Assembly: GCF_001949145.1 (NCBI RefSeq)
Contig: NW_019091402.1
Location: forward strand, 1-47,326
Direction of reading: 5' to 3'
DNA from: Acanthaster planci
Lineage: Eukaryota > Echinodermata > Asteroidea > Valvatida > Acanthasteridae
DNA: 47,326 nt
Under the pieces are notes generated by a model. It made no database searches. It saw nothing but the letters and a program-made list of their open reading frames with translations, and was not told the DNA's origin. Positions 1 to 10,389 of the stretch are shown in pieces (position 1 is the stretch's first letter; the number at the start of each line of letters is the position of its first letter). The translations under genes and the position numbers were made by a program.

Positions 1-345
1 ATTCCTTCCTCTTGTTTCATTGTCAAAGAAGAGTCGGTTTGAACCTCAAGCCATCCAGGATTTAATCCCTAGTCCTAGCTCTAGTGTAAACAACATGAAC
101 CATAAATGAGCCTCTAACCACCCAGGATTGAGTGACAAATCTTTATTGTGGTCTCATCAACATGAACCATTATGTGGAATTGAGCCTGTAACTACCCAGG
201 ATTGAGTGACAGATCTTTACTGTGGTTTCATCACCATGAACCATTATGTGGACTTGAGCCTCTAACTACCCAGGATTGAGTGATCGATCCCTGCTCTGGT
301 CTTATCAACATGAACCAGCAAGTGGATTTGAGCCTTAACCACTTG
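1..345. repeat. 74-bp tandem repeat at the window edge
   Basis: The core caggattgag starts at 123, 197 and 271, giving an exact 74-bp period. A more divergent unit starts at 56. Each unit also carries 'catgaacca...gtgga.ttgagcc'. About four units are visible and the array ends where the TTAA-flanked element begins at 335. No coding potential is seen. The left end may continue outside the window. Confidence 0.85.
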
Positions 346-893
346 CTGCCGGGTGGTTTGAAAAATGCAGTGCACATAATCGGGACTTTTCAAGATTTTC
401 AGTTTTCGAAATTCTTCAAAAATTCATCATTTCAATGAATGAACGTTTACACCCACACAAATTACTGTCTGGTGGCCACTCTAGTCTGACATACAAATCT
501 ACTGACGCCTGAGTATTTCAGTCAGGCTTGCAGCCTTGTAAAAAGAGCCCAGATTGTGTGGTGTTATGGAAGTTTCTTTTGCTCACAAACCTGGCACAGT
601 GCGCTGCTGACCTCTTTTCAATAGGGGCCATATTAGCGTGCAGTGGTGCTGTGTGGCTCATCGCTGCGGTGGTGGAGCGCTTTTCTCCCCGGTGGTAATC
701 CGCTCGCACTAAATGTCCCAAACCGTGGTATACTGTTTCAAAACAAGGCTGGATTATCTCCACTATTGAGAGTGAAAAAATGTCGATAATGCCCAGCATC
801 CTTGTGTTTTGTTCGGAGTACGGTCTTTTGTTACAAGGCCCAGTTCCCTTTGTCCCATTTCAGGTTCCCCGGCTCCATGCAGGATGTAGTTAG
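335..893 (+). mobile_element. Decayed copy of a TTAA-flanked MITE (piggyBac-like)
   Basis: It starts with TTAACCACTTGCTGCCGGG and runs colinear, at high identity, with the intact copy at 6115-6709. Shared blocks include the 'gcctgagtatttcag', 'cagcgcttttgtcccc'-like and 'tgttcggagtacggtctttt' stretches. It lacks about 45 bp that the other copy has just inside the right end. Its right terminus (about 867-893) is eroded and the closing TTAA is lost. There is no transposase ORF, so it is non-autonomous. The family assignment rests only on the TTAA target and the CC...GG ends. Confidence 0.75.
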
Positions 894-1063
894 TATGGTT
901 CTGCAATGCATATCTATTATAGCCTCTTCACCGAGACCATGAGGACCGGCACTCCATCGTCCTCCAGCTCTACACCGTATATATGGGTGTCTTCCTTTCA
1001 CGGTCTCACACACTTCAGTGCATCCTCGGCTAACCTCCTCCAATCCAGGGTACAGTGCTACTC

Positions 1064-1356
1064 TGCATATGTATTGTGACTATTTGGGTAGGTTGAGTGC
1101 AGTAGACTCCTTCCTCACAACAGTGTGGGAAGAGTCTGCTAACAAATACCTACCCAAACAGTCAAGGCCCTCCTGTCCTCCCCACTCTGTCTTGGACCTC
1201 ACACTCCAAAAAAGGACAGACATGGCAGCAGCGCCGTGATGCATCATGGGCCCAAAGGGTGCACTACGGTTGATCACATGAAGGAAATTTGCATATGTAG
1301 TGACTGTTTGGGTAGGTATTCGTAAGCAAACTTCTCCCAGACTGCTGTGAGGGAGG
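1064..1356. repeat. Three-copy inverted/direct repeat including an 86-bp hairpin
   Basis: A unit beginning GACTRTTTGGGTAGGT occurs on the plus strand at 1078, on the minus strand ending at 1163, and again on the plus strand at 1302-1356. The first two face each other and would fold into a long hairpin (1078-1163) with roughly 38-bp arms and a very short loop. Direct copies of 'tgcatatgta' precede the first and third units. Probably a foldback or MITE-like remnant. Confidence 0.75.
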
Positions 1357-2290
1357 ACTTTATGTTGGGACTGAGGTTTTGTTATCTCTTATGATGTGCT
1401 CAGAGAAATGACTAACACTGAATTCACATTGCAGGCAAAAGTGCTGTAAGAAAATCTTATAAAAAGTNGTGGCAATTTGAAAAAAGTTTCAGTAGAATAG
1501 CTGTTTTTCAGACAATTCACGGAACATTTTTTCAGACCATTTCATCACTCTCCTGTTTTGAACTCAGTTTTCCTATGCCCAATAATTCTTTAAACTTGGC
1601 ATGCATATAGACACATTCATTATCGGTACAGAGGGGAAATATCAATTCCATCTGATGCATGACTTTATTATTGGTGTCATTTGAAGGCCACATATGTGTC
1701 AGCTTACATCAGTGGGGAAAGTTGACATTTTTGGCTGATGAGCTCTCTTGAAATACTTGGTGCAGCAGGAGAAAGGAATATGTCTGATTTTTACCATATT
1801 GAGGTCAAAATGACTAGAAGATATTACGAGAAAATTTCCTAAAGGCTTGGTGTGTAAAAAACGTACTGTGATGATATTGGAACACAAAGAGGGGCAGATT
1901 CTTACCCCCCTAGCTCTTTTTGGATTCAAACAAATTATTCAAACCTCATTAATGAGCAGGATAATTCCAGAAACTAGGAGTCCTTTCTTTCATGTCCCTA
2001 CCACATCAGAACACACTTTCTAATTTCCAAGAGCGATGAATTAATGATGCAGATTACCCACCAAACAAATAGTAACAGTTTGAATCAATTCCAGTGATAT
2101 TTCCATGTCAAATAACAAAGGCCAGATGTAACAGGAACACAAAATGTTACACTTTTGGGCCCCTAATTTATGTTATTACCCAGAACACAGCTAATACCTC
2201 ATTCTGCTTTAATGTAACATAAGCATTCTCAAGTTGCCGTTCTTGGTTCTGCATTGTTCTCAGTCCTGATAATACAAGGTGATCGGCAAA
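1357..2290. other. Non-coding stretch, nothing recognised
   Basis: No ORF with protein-like composition, no clear splice-flanked open segment and no RNA gene was seen. One undetermined base (n) lies at 1468. Confidence 0.6.
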
Positions 2291-2407
2291 GTTCCAAGGA
2301 CCTCGTATGGAATGCATAGCTGCAATCAATTTTTCTTAAACACACAAATTTCCAAGGACCTCGTATGGAATGCATAGCTGTAATCAATTTTTCTTAAACA
2401 CACACTC
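2291..2407. repeat. 58-bp tandem duplication
   Basis: Two nearly identical units begin with ttccaaggacctcgtatgga at 2292 and 2350. They differ at about one internal base (tgcaatc versus tgtaatc) and both end with ttttcttaaacacaca. The very low divergence means a recent duplication. No coding potential. Confidence 0.85.
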
Positions 2408-4480
2408 TCTTCAGCTTTGTATCTTCTTTAACCCCTCTGCAATCCTTTAAAATTATTCATGCTCTCCTGGACAACTGAGGGCGCAGTTACTTGAAGTCAC
2501 CTAGGGAACACATGGTTCATTGCATATGTGTTTCAAATTGTGACTGTAGAATTTAACTACTGAAAACCTATCTGATAAAGGGTTTGATGCTTTGTTTTTG
2601 CTGTGCACATTAAGAACAGTGAATTTACAAAGAAGTGAAAACTAAGTCCAGTAAAACCTACAGATATTCAGGATTTGTGTGCAAAGCATTGAGGCTTTCA
2701 TCCTGGGATGACATCACAGTTTGGCTCATGAATATGTAAATGCTCATCATTAGCATGACACAAAAATGCTGTAGAAAACAAAGTCAGATTAATAGATCAG
2801 AGTCACAACGGTGCAATTTGAAGGTTTGCATTGAACAAATTAATTGCAGCTACCCTGTAAAGGGGTTGGACTGTCATACAGTGCAGTTTTTAATTAAATT
2901 GTCACAGAGTTTCATATGCAAAATAGATAGTAGCACATCTTTAAAAAATAATAGCATTCTAACAATGTAATGACAGTGGACATTTAGCCGTCGCTGGCAA
3001 ATTTACCTAACAATATTTTTCAATATGCACTTGTACATCTAAAGGGGGGGGTTGACATAAAATTCTTACTTTTTTTTCTGCGTTAACAAAATTATTGTGA
3101 CTACTCATTTACAACTGTTAAGGCCACTTTGGTTTTTCTTGCCCTGTTCAAAAATCTTCCAGGGCCAGTCGATATGACATACATATACTCTGTAATTAAA
3201 CGTTGAAGTAAATTTAAAACTGACCCCCCCAGTCTATTTTTGGGACCAAAAAAGGATGATTCAGCTGGATCTTGTGATTTAGATTTGTGTCCTATGTATT
3301 AGACCACTGAACGTTTCATGGGAATTTGATTACCTTTTATTAGCTTATTTGCATATGCTTCAAAGAGGGCGCTGTCTACTTGTAGCAGACTAAATACCCT
3401 TGAGTTAAATGTGGTGATGACTAAACATCCACTGTCCTAAGTATAGTGTCCTGAAAAACTTTTCCATTTTTTCTTGTTCCTGTAGGCAAAAAGCATCAGC
3501 GAGGCTGAAGTGGTTCCTGTCTGCTGTGGTATTTGCTGGGGTTTCCTTTGGCAATCCTAGGTAACACAAACAGCGAGCTACAACGCTTAGGCTCAAAGAT
3601 TACACTTACAGCAAAACATAAATGGAAAACATGGTTTAAGGCTTTTGTCTTATTTGGAACAGTTTTAGGCTTTTTGGAAGAGGGAACAGAGATTTCTAGT
3701 TAATTATGCACAACGTCTTTTTGCACAAAACCCATATTTTTAGGACTGCTATTACAGGTATATTTTTGTCTCTAGAGAAAGCCATCAAGCATACTATAAG
3801 TAACTATCTGAGTAACTTAAAATGACAAAGTTTTAGACAAGATATGTACTCAAGTTTAGAAAATTCAAAATATCCATCATATTGTTCATGCTTGTGCAAA
3901 GTAAGTGAAATCAGAACTCTTAAATTCTCGGAGAAAAATTGAATTATTTTGTACCATATTTAATACTGCTTTTCATTTTTTTCTAAATTTTCGAGATTTT
4001 ATGCATAGTTTTTCTCAGAGTGTAGAAACTTCTTATTCAAAATAAGCAGGTACCTGTAATGCGGCTAATGCTCAACACATTCCTAGAAAGTTTATAGCAA
4101 GATAGAGGCTTACTACCAAACTTTCTTATACGTCCTAAAAATTTCAAAATTTAGATGCCCTGAAATTTCAGTTCTTGCAAATTCTCAATCTTAAATGTTC
4201 CACAAACAAATGAATTTTTTGTGACAGAAACATAAATTACATGTAGAAATGAATACTTTGAAGAATCTTAAATACGGAAAGGTTTGGAAATATATTTTGG
4301 AAATACCACATATGAAGTGCATGTACACGCAAGGTCTGAATATTTTGTCTATTCCCTGCTGTTGGCATATTCAAATTTCTCCTTTTGTTATTTAAATATA
4401 TGCAGATAAGCTGTGCCCTATGACCTTTTTTGAAATTGCGCAATTCTAACCTTTAAATATAAGTTCCGAAATCTTATTTA
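2408..4480. other. Intergenic AT-rich DNA
   Basis: No supported gene. It contains two of the dispersed GAGGGCGC words (about 2477 and 3365), which resemble a CTCF core. One short plus-strand segment (3486-3560) has exon-like borders and is listed separately. The remainder is unannotated AT-rich sequence. Confidence 0.5.
3486..3560 (+). other. Candidate isolated exon (weak)
   Basis: A good pyrimidine tract ending 'ttcctgtag' precedes a 75-nt segment that is open in one frame and ends at AG|GTAACA. Read with one leading base it encodes a 25-residue hydrophobic stretch containing RLKWFLSAVVFAGVSFG, which resembles a membrane segment. Length 75 is a multiple of three. No partner exon could be assigned with confidence, so it may be chance. 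Confidence 0.2.
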
Positions 4481-4485
4481 TCAAG

Positions 4486-4590
4486 AGGCAATTGGCCTGG
4501 TGGTTAGCTAGCTGGCTGTCAGGCCAGGGGATCCCGGTTCAAATCCCGGGGTCCCCAGGAAAAAGAGGTTTTTTTTTTTTTTTTTTTATA
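4486..4590 (+). mobile_element. tRNA-derived SINE head, plus strand
   Basis: It has an RNA polymerase III A-box-like segment (tggcctggtgg) and a perfect B box, GGTTCAAATCC, inside a good T-arm hairpin (cccgg...ccggg). The anticodon-arm region carries tgtc within 'ctggctgtcaggccag'. The acceptor stem does not close well and a long T tract follows at about 4569, so I call it a SINE or tRNA pseudogene rather than a functional tRNA. Confidence 0.6.
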
Positions 4591-4607
4591 TACTAAGTTT
4601 TTTAACA

Positions 4608-4690
4608 AAATTGTGCATGCCCACCTGGAATTGAACCCAGGTCCTTGTGCATTGCAGTTAGTGTCCTTAACCGCTATGCCACGGCACTTT
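4608..4690 (-). mobile_element. tRNA-derived SINE head, minus strand
   Basis: Read on the minus strand, an A-box-like tggcatagcgg is followed about 35 nt later by a perfect B box, GGTTCAATTCC, in a T-arm hairpin (cctgg...ccagg). The two tRNA-like heads at 4486 and here point towards each other across a T-rich spacer. A degenerate tRNA gene is the alternative. Confidence 0.55.
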
Positions 4691-5048
4691 CTTGAAGAAA
4701 TGTGCTCGTTTCTAAATCTTAAACCTTCCATTGTTTGGACTTAGAATATTTTTCGGCCAAACTCTGTACTGGAGATGGGCAAGGGTGGCAGTCCTAGGGC
4801 CTGGAAGTCTGAGAGCTGATAGGAAGGGTAGAGTGGATGATTGAGGGCTTGGGACTACCAGTATTAGAGCTCTGAGGATCCAATGGGGTTGAAGGACATA
4901 GCTTCATTATGTCCCATATTGCTATTGGGCTTATTGTAGCCCTTGTAGGATTGACACTAAAGGCTTCAAGAAGGAACTTTATCTAAGGAGCTTGGAAGAT
5001 GTTTAAGACTGGCAGGGCTTAGGATGGGGCTGCAATGTACAGTCTAAA

Positions 5049-5300
5049 GACGGGAAACGGCTGTAACTCTGGCAATGTAATATGGTTGGGATTGTTGGAA
5101 GGTAAACGGCTGCAACTCTGGCAATGTAAAATGGTTGACATTGGTGGAAGGTAAACGGCTGCAACTCTGGCAATGTAAAATGCTTGAGATTGGTAAAAGG
5201 GAAACGGCTGTAACTCTGGCAATGTAAAATGGTTGACATTGGTAAAAGGGAAACGGCTGTAACTCTGGCAATGTAAAATGCTTGAGATTGGAAGGGCTAA
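5049..5300. repeat. 49-bp minisatellite, about five copies
   Basis: The word cggctg(t/c)aactctggcaatg starts at 5058, 5107, 5156, 5205 and 5254, an exact 49-bp period. Units differ at a few bases (ttggtggaag versus ttggtaaaag). Because 49 is not a multiple of three and the unit has no minus-strand stop in any frame, all three minus frames stay open through the array. These ORFs are artefacts of the repeat. Confidence 0.9.
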
Positions 5301-6114
5301 GTGGCAAAGTACTACATTTTCACAATCAGATGATACCAGCAAAACTTCATGTTAGTTTAAATAAATGAACATTTATTTCACTGGTTACAGCAAGAAATGG
5401 TGATTGTTTCACAAACACACAAAGGCATTTTTGCAAGGCAGTATTTTCAAACAAAACAAATTTCGTGTCAGTGCTAAAACGTCATTGAAAACTATTGAAA
5501 TTTCAGTGTTGCCTGCAAAATATCTAGTTTGATGAATAAGTTTCAAAAATATTTGTTTCAATAAAATATGTTTTCATGCTGAGAGTGAGGCCGTATTTTC
5601 AAAACTTACATTTTTGCAGTAATGAACTTTTAGCACTGAGACAACAATTTGTGACTTGCAGTTTTGTGATAATTTTCAGCAAAAGACTTTTTCTAATGCT
5701 CTGGCAATGTGCAGGTACAACTTGGAAAATATGAAACACACATAGAATTTTGTCAGAGGAAAAACTTGTTGAAGTGAGGTTCAGAACGGCCACTAGGTTG
5801 ACTGAACAGGGCTGGTATTTTGGCTGCCTGAATGGGAAACAGAGATGTGAATTGCATAATTTACCGTTCAAATTTTAAAAGCTTTCAAGCATCTACAGGC
5901 TTTCCAAATGGTAATACATTTTTCATACAAATACATCATTGGAATTTTTGTATAGCATTTTTAAACCTACACACATGAATGTTTTAAATGTGTGTAAATA
6001 TGGTACATGGGTTACGATACATCAAAGATATAAGCTTATTTGCAAACAGTAGTTTTTGTTTCAAAGCAAACTGATCGATTGTGTCTGACTGTACTGAGTG
6101 TGCAAAAGTACCTC
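5301..6114. other. Intergenic AT-rich DNA, nothing recognised
   Basis: No protein-like ORF, repeat array or RNA gene seen. Composition is AT-rich with many short homopolymers. Confidence 0.55.
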
Positions 6115-6709
6115 TTAACCACTTCATGCCGGGGCGTTTTTCAATGTTGATGATGCTGGGCCAGCATGACTATCATTTTTTCTGTTTTCAAAATTCTTCA
6201 AAAATTCATCATTTCATTTAACGGTAGTTTATAGCCGCACGAAGTAATCTTTAGGCACTACTCTAAGTTGACAGGTGACCTTCATTGACGCCTGAGTATT
6301 TCAGCCAGGCCTGCAACCTTGTAAACAGAGCCCAGATTGTGCGGTGTTGTATAACTGTCTTTCATTCACGAACCTGGCTCAGTGCACTGCTGACCTCTTT
6401 TCAATAGGGGCCAGATTAGCGTGCAGCGGTGCTGTGTGGCTCATCGCTGCGGTGGAGGAGCGCTTTTGTCCCCGGTGGTAATCCGCTCGCTCTCAATGCC
6501 CCAAACCTGGTATACGATTTCAAAACAAGGCTGGATTGTCACCCCTTTTGAGAGTGAAAAATGTCGGTAATGCCCAGCAGCCAGGTCGTTTGTTCGGAGT
6601 ACGGTCTTTTGTTACAGGGCCCTGTTACCTTTATCCGAGTTCGGAGACCCCTGCCACGCACATAAACCATACGTCTCCGATTCCGGAGTCCCCGGCAGGA
6701 AGTGGTTAA
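6115..6709. mobile_element. Intact TTAA-flanked MITE, 587 bp (piggyBac-like)
   Basis: TTAA target duplications at 6115-6118 and 6706-6709 flank a 587-bp body. The body starts CCACTTCATGCCGGGG and ends with the inverted CCCCGGCAGGAAGTGG (15 of 16 match). A subterminal hairpin (cggagac...gtctccg) lies near the right end. There is no ORF of transposase size, so it would depend on an enzyme encoded elsewhere. TTAA duplication with CC-start ends is typical of piggyBac elements; this is a structural assignment only. A decayed relative lies at 335-893. Confidence 0.8.
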
Positions 6710-7942
6710 GTCATGAACACACTACAACCCTCACTGTCCTGAATAATTGGGTATATGGAACATGCCCCTTGGCTCCAAAATTTACCATGCACTTTTACTG
6801 CACATTGAAAATTGCTTTAAAATTAAAGAAACAAATTTAGGAATGACGATAATGACTCGAAAGCCGAGTTTTCCGCAATATTGATAATTCAGAAATCTGA
6901 ACTACCATTTTATGACGGCAAATGGCACCCTCTTTTTTCTGCAAATGGCACCCCATTTTTGGCAAATAGCGCCCTCTAGCAATGAATCCCTTTCTCCTTT
7001 TTTTTTACAGAAATTGGAAAAGTTCCATTTTTGGGCCTTTGAAATATCACCCAATTAAACCGGAACAGTTAAGGAGGTATGCTACTCAAAGAATCATGTA
7101 TGGACTCTACCCTGTTCATTATAGTACTGTACACCAACAAATACTGCTCAAAAAATATCAAAGGATCAGACATTTTGTCTTGGAAATTTTCAGCCAGGTG
7201 TCTACTTTGATACAATAACATATAATGCATCATGGGTTTCAGAGTCCAATGAGCCCCAAGGTTGACCAAGAGAGGGCGCAATTTTCTCAGCAACAGCAGC
7301 TTCTTAGGTCAGAAATGAATTTCACTGGTACACGTCATCATATTTGTGGATAATTATAAAAATGTGACGTATGTGGTACAGAAGTATGCATTATTGTTTT
7401 AAAAAAAGCTGTTGACAGTTTTTTTTCATGTGGTGATGCCTATCGTATCTTGGTTCAGTGCATCACTTCTCAGCTGTAATAATTTCCGAATCAAAATAGC
7501 GCCCTCACATTATCAGGATATCATTCTAACTCAGATTCTCCCCAAACTCCACTTCCATTATTTTTAGGGCCGTGTAGGACACCTGGACAAGATGCTGACC
7601 TAAGTGTTCTTCAGTGTCATGAGAATTCAGTACTCTGTAGAGAGTTTGCATTGGACTGGAACCAATTAAGATTCTCTCCTTGTGTTGCCAGAATATAACC
7701 GCATTAAATGACACTCATATTTCTTATAATGTGAATCCTTTTTTAAAATTCTGATCCTTTGATCCTTTTGAGTAGTGTAGAAATGCAGATAGACTTGCTC
7801 CATCACTAAGGAAACTGCATCTCTGACAAGATTGAGTCCTTTCCTTGCCTTTGATCAATGCCTAAGATTCTGATGATCCCTTCTGCAATCTTGGGAACTG
7901 CTCCGTCTCAGTGACGGAGGCGAGGACTGGCATCTGTCTGAA
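6710..7942. other. Region downstream of gene X; no supported gene
   Basis: It contains three AGGGCGC/GCGCCCT words (about 6968, 7272, 7498) and a plus-strand open segment (about 7010-7200) behind a strong poly-T plus 'acag' acceptor. The peptide of that segment is AT-biased and unrecognised. The last few hundred bases before 7943 would be the 3'UTR of gene X. No clear minus-strand AATAAA was found. Confidence 0.4.
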
Positions 7943-8093
7943 TTACTTCTTTTTGACATTCTCAAGAACCATATCTAGGAAGTCCTGTGGGATCTTGTCC
8001 TCCATCTTGCTTCTCTCAATAAAGGAGGTGAGGGCGCTCTTCTCATCAGCAGTGTCTGGTTCTCCTTACGCACAGCTTCCCCGTCGACACTGT
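7943..8093 (-). pseudogene. Gene X exon 4 with apparent frameshift
   Basis: A pyrimidine-rich acceptor (ttcttcccag) precedes the exon. The incoming frame (phase 1) reads DSVDGEAVRKEN, then fails. The protein-like frame after the break reads EKSALTSFIERSKMEDKI, is strongly charged and helical-looking, and closes at TAA. One extra base in 'cgtaaggagaacc' would fuse both halves. A fallback is an internal acceptor (aaccag) that gives the same phase but has no pyrimidine tract. Confidence 0.4.
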
Positions 8094-8926
8094 CTGGGAA
8101 GAAATTAAACATAGAAAAATGAATTGCAGTAGAAACTGAGAAAATTCTAACAAAAAATCAAGGATTCTTGTATGGTCCTCAATTGTACACCTTATTTCAT
8201 ACAAAACAGTCTGTGTTGTAATTGAGTCTGACACAAAGTCCCTCGTAGTCTATCATTCTTTTCAACTATTTTCAGTCCGAGAATTAACTACCCGGTATGA
8301 TGAAAGGACTTGGATCTCTTACTCATGACAGGACTTTTGATGGACTGAACTAACACTGCATATCGCACATCATTTGGAATTTATCTTCTGATGACACCTA
8401 TTTGACATCCCTTTTGGGTGAAGTGAATTAAAAAGTGCCATCATGCCTATCTAGACAATTGAGGGCGCTTTACTATAAGGTCAATCTATAGGCATTTTAA
8501 GGAAATGGGGAGGATGCTTATTTTATGAGTACAATATTTATTTTAAGATTATGAAACCTAAATTTGCTCCTTGAACAAGTCTCGGGAAATGCTGACCATC
8601 GATCATTGGTAATTTTCCATGAAAGAGCAATGAATCACCGGGGAAAAAGAAATTTAGGCCAGAAAATTCCAAAATAGTGGGTGCATTCAACTAGCTTGCC
8701 CTGGTTACAAGGGTTTAACGACATCCCCACCATCTTGCTTGTTTGACAAAGTACAAACGACCATCCCTAGGTCAGGGTTGCCCTGTGTTAACCAAAAGCA
8801 CCTATTGTTTTTTACAAGCCAAAAGCCAAGGGCCGATCCAGAACCAAAATGCATCCCCCCTTTCCCAGATTATGAGATACACCCTTGCAAGCATATGACA
8901 CATGAGACTCCTACCTGCATGGTTAC

Positions 8927-9000
8927 CTGCATCTTCAACTTTGGAGATTTCATCGTTGGTCAGTCCATTCGCACCACGATGCACATATACATTAGCCAGC
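8927..9000 (-). CDS. Gene X exon 3
   Basis: It has phase 2 in and phase 1 out, with 'gttgag' as acceptor and GATGCAG|GTAACC as donor. A second donor 12 nt further on (ATGCAG|GTAGG) would add four codons in frame. The peptide includes VYVHRGANGLTNDEISKVED. The acceptor lacks a strong pyrimidine tract, so confidence depends on the phase agreement with its neighbours. Confidence 0.4.
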
Positions 9001-9451
9001 CTCAACATTGACAGCTATTGCAGTACATTCACCTGGCAATCGGGCCTTTACAAATCTAAACACAGGGAAAGACAAAAAATACAAGAAAAGATAAAGTTAG
9101 GTTTTTAAATCACAAACTAAGAAGTTTGTCACACAAGCAAAGGACAGCCTGTAAATCTGTCTTTTTCGGCATCACATAAAAGTGGAATATCAAACAATAA
9201 CCCTTGCAGGATTTGAATTTGTGTGACTTCCATGTCTTTTCCTTGACTTTTCCTCTAACAACCATGACAAACAAGACTCATTTTTCCCCCAATTTTGAAT
9301 GCATTCTCATTGACTTTTCAGAGTGATTTTTTGAGGATTTTCTATATGTATGACCATGGGAACCCTGTACAAAGGGAAAATTGTTATAAATACCCAAACC
9401 ATGTATGTTACACTTATAATTTGAAAGGAAAGAAATTGAAGGATGACTTAC

Positions 9452-9889
9452 TTTATCAGAACAATGATGCCAGAAGATGAGCCTACAGGCAGGGGACCAA
9501 CCATGCTGCTATCGCCTTACTCTGTCATTGTATTGATGCCAGAAGATGAGCCTACAGGCAGGGGACCAACCAAGCTGCTATCATCGGGGCAGTGATGTCA
9601 GAAGATGCACTCACAGGCAGGGTACCAACCAAGCTGCTATCATCGGGGCAGTGATGTCAGAAGATGCACTCACAGGCAGGGTACCAACCAAGCTGCTGTC
9701 ATCGGGGCAGTGATGTCAGAAGATGCACTCACAGGCAGGGTACCAACCAAGCTGCTATCATCGGGGCAGTGATGTCAGAAGATGCACTCACAGGCAGGGT
9801 ACCAACCACGCTGCTATCACTTTAGCAGTGATGCCTGAGGATGAGCCAACAGGAACAGTACCAACCACACTGTCATCCACCTTCAACAC
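9452..9889 (-). pseudogene. Gene X exon 2, interrupted by a minisatellite
   Basis: The acceptor 'tctttaccag' and the donor ATAAA|GTAAGT are both good. The first unit (minus-strand order) encodes VDDSVVGTVPVGSSSGI and the last encodes DSSMVGPLPVGSSSGI followed by VLIK, so the two ends are copies of the same coding block. The first-to-last offset is 364 nt, not a multiple of three. Reading from the acceptor meets TGA in the second unit. One ancestral block without expansion would be open. Confidence 0.4.
9466..9888. repeat. 59-bp minisatellite, seven units
   Basis: Units start with gatgyc(a/t)ga at 9466, 9535, 9594, 9653, 9712, 9771 and 9830. The period is 59 except for the first (69 bp, with an inserted 'ccttactctgtcattgtat' segment). 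The three central units (9594-9770) are almost identical, while the outer ones are more diverged. This is the usual pattern of an array growing from its middle. It occupies the inside of gene X exon 2. Confidence 0.92.
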
Positions 9890-9992
9890 CTGGTAAAGAT
9901 AAGAAAAGAATGTGGCATTATTAGCTGTCTGCATTGGCAAATACATGTTCAGGGAAAACTATGTTGTACTTTATTTTTTTTTATATTTTAAT

Positions 9993-10290
9993 AAGGGAAA
10001 AAAGGGAGGCTAGCCATCAAAGTTAGGATATTTTCCAAACGGAACAGAAAGGAGACCGATCATTTAAGTTAGGGGATATTTTTAGAAGAGAACAACGCGG
10101 AGACCAATGTTCAAGATTAGGAGGATATTTTTCAGAAGGGAACAAAAGGAAAACCAATCATGAAGGTCAGGGGATAGTTTTAGAAGGGAAAAAGGGAAAT
10201 TAATCATGAAGGTTAGGAGGATTTTTTTTTTCAATTTATTTTAGAAGGCAATAAAAAGGAGACTAATCATCAAAGGTTGGGAGGATATTT
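9993..10290. repeat. Degenerate 48-50-bp tandem repeat, about six units
   Basis: Units carry 'gggaacaaaaggagaccaat', 'catgaaggttagg' and 'ggatatttttagaag' variants, starting near 9996, 10040, 10089, 10139, 10187 and 10248. One unit contains an A/T-rich insertion. It lies in intron 1 of gene X, just upstream of the 59-bp array. Confidence 0.75.
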
Positions 10291-10389
10291 AACCTATGAC
10301 TCTTAAAACCAAGGGAAAAGCCCTGCAAAAAACCTTGTTTAAGAGAATCAGCCACTGATTTATGCGGATAATGTGCCAACTATTGCCGA

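Noticed and set aside
6982-7218. Plus-strand open segment behind a strong poly-T acceptor
   Set aside because: The peptide is AT-biased and unrecognised, and poly-T plus AG is common by chance here.
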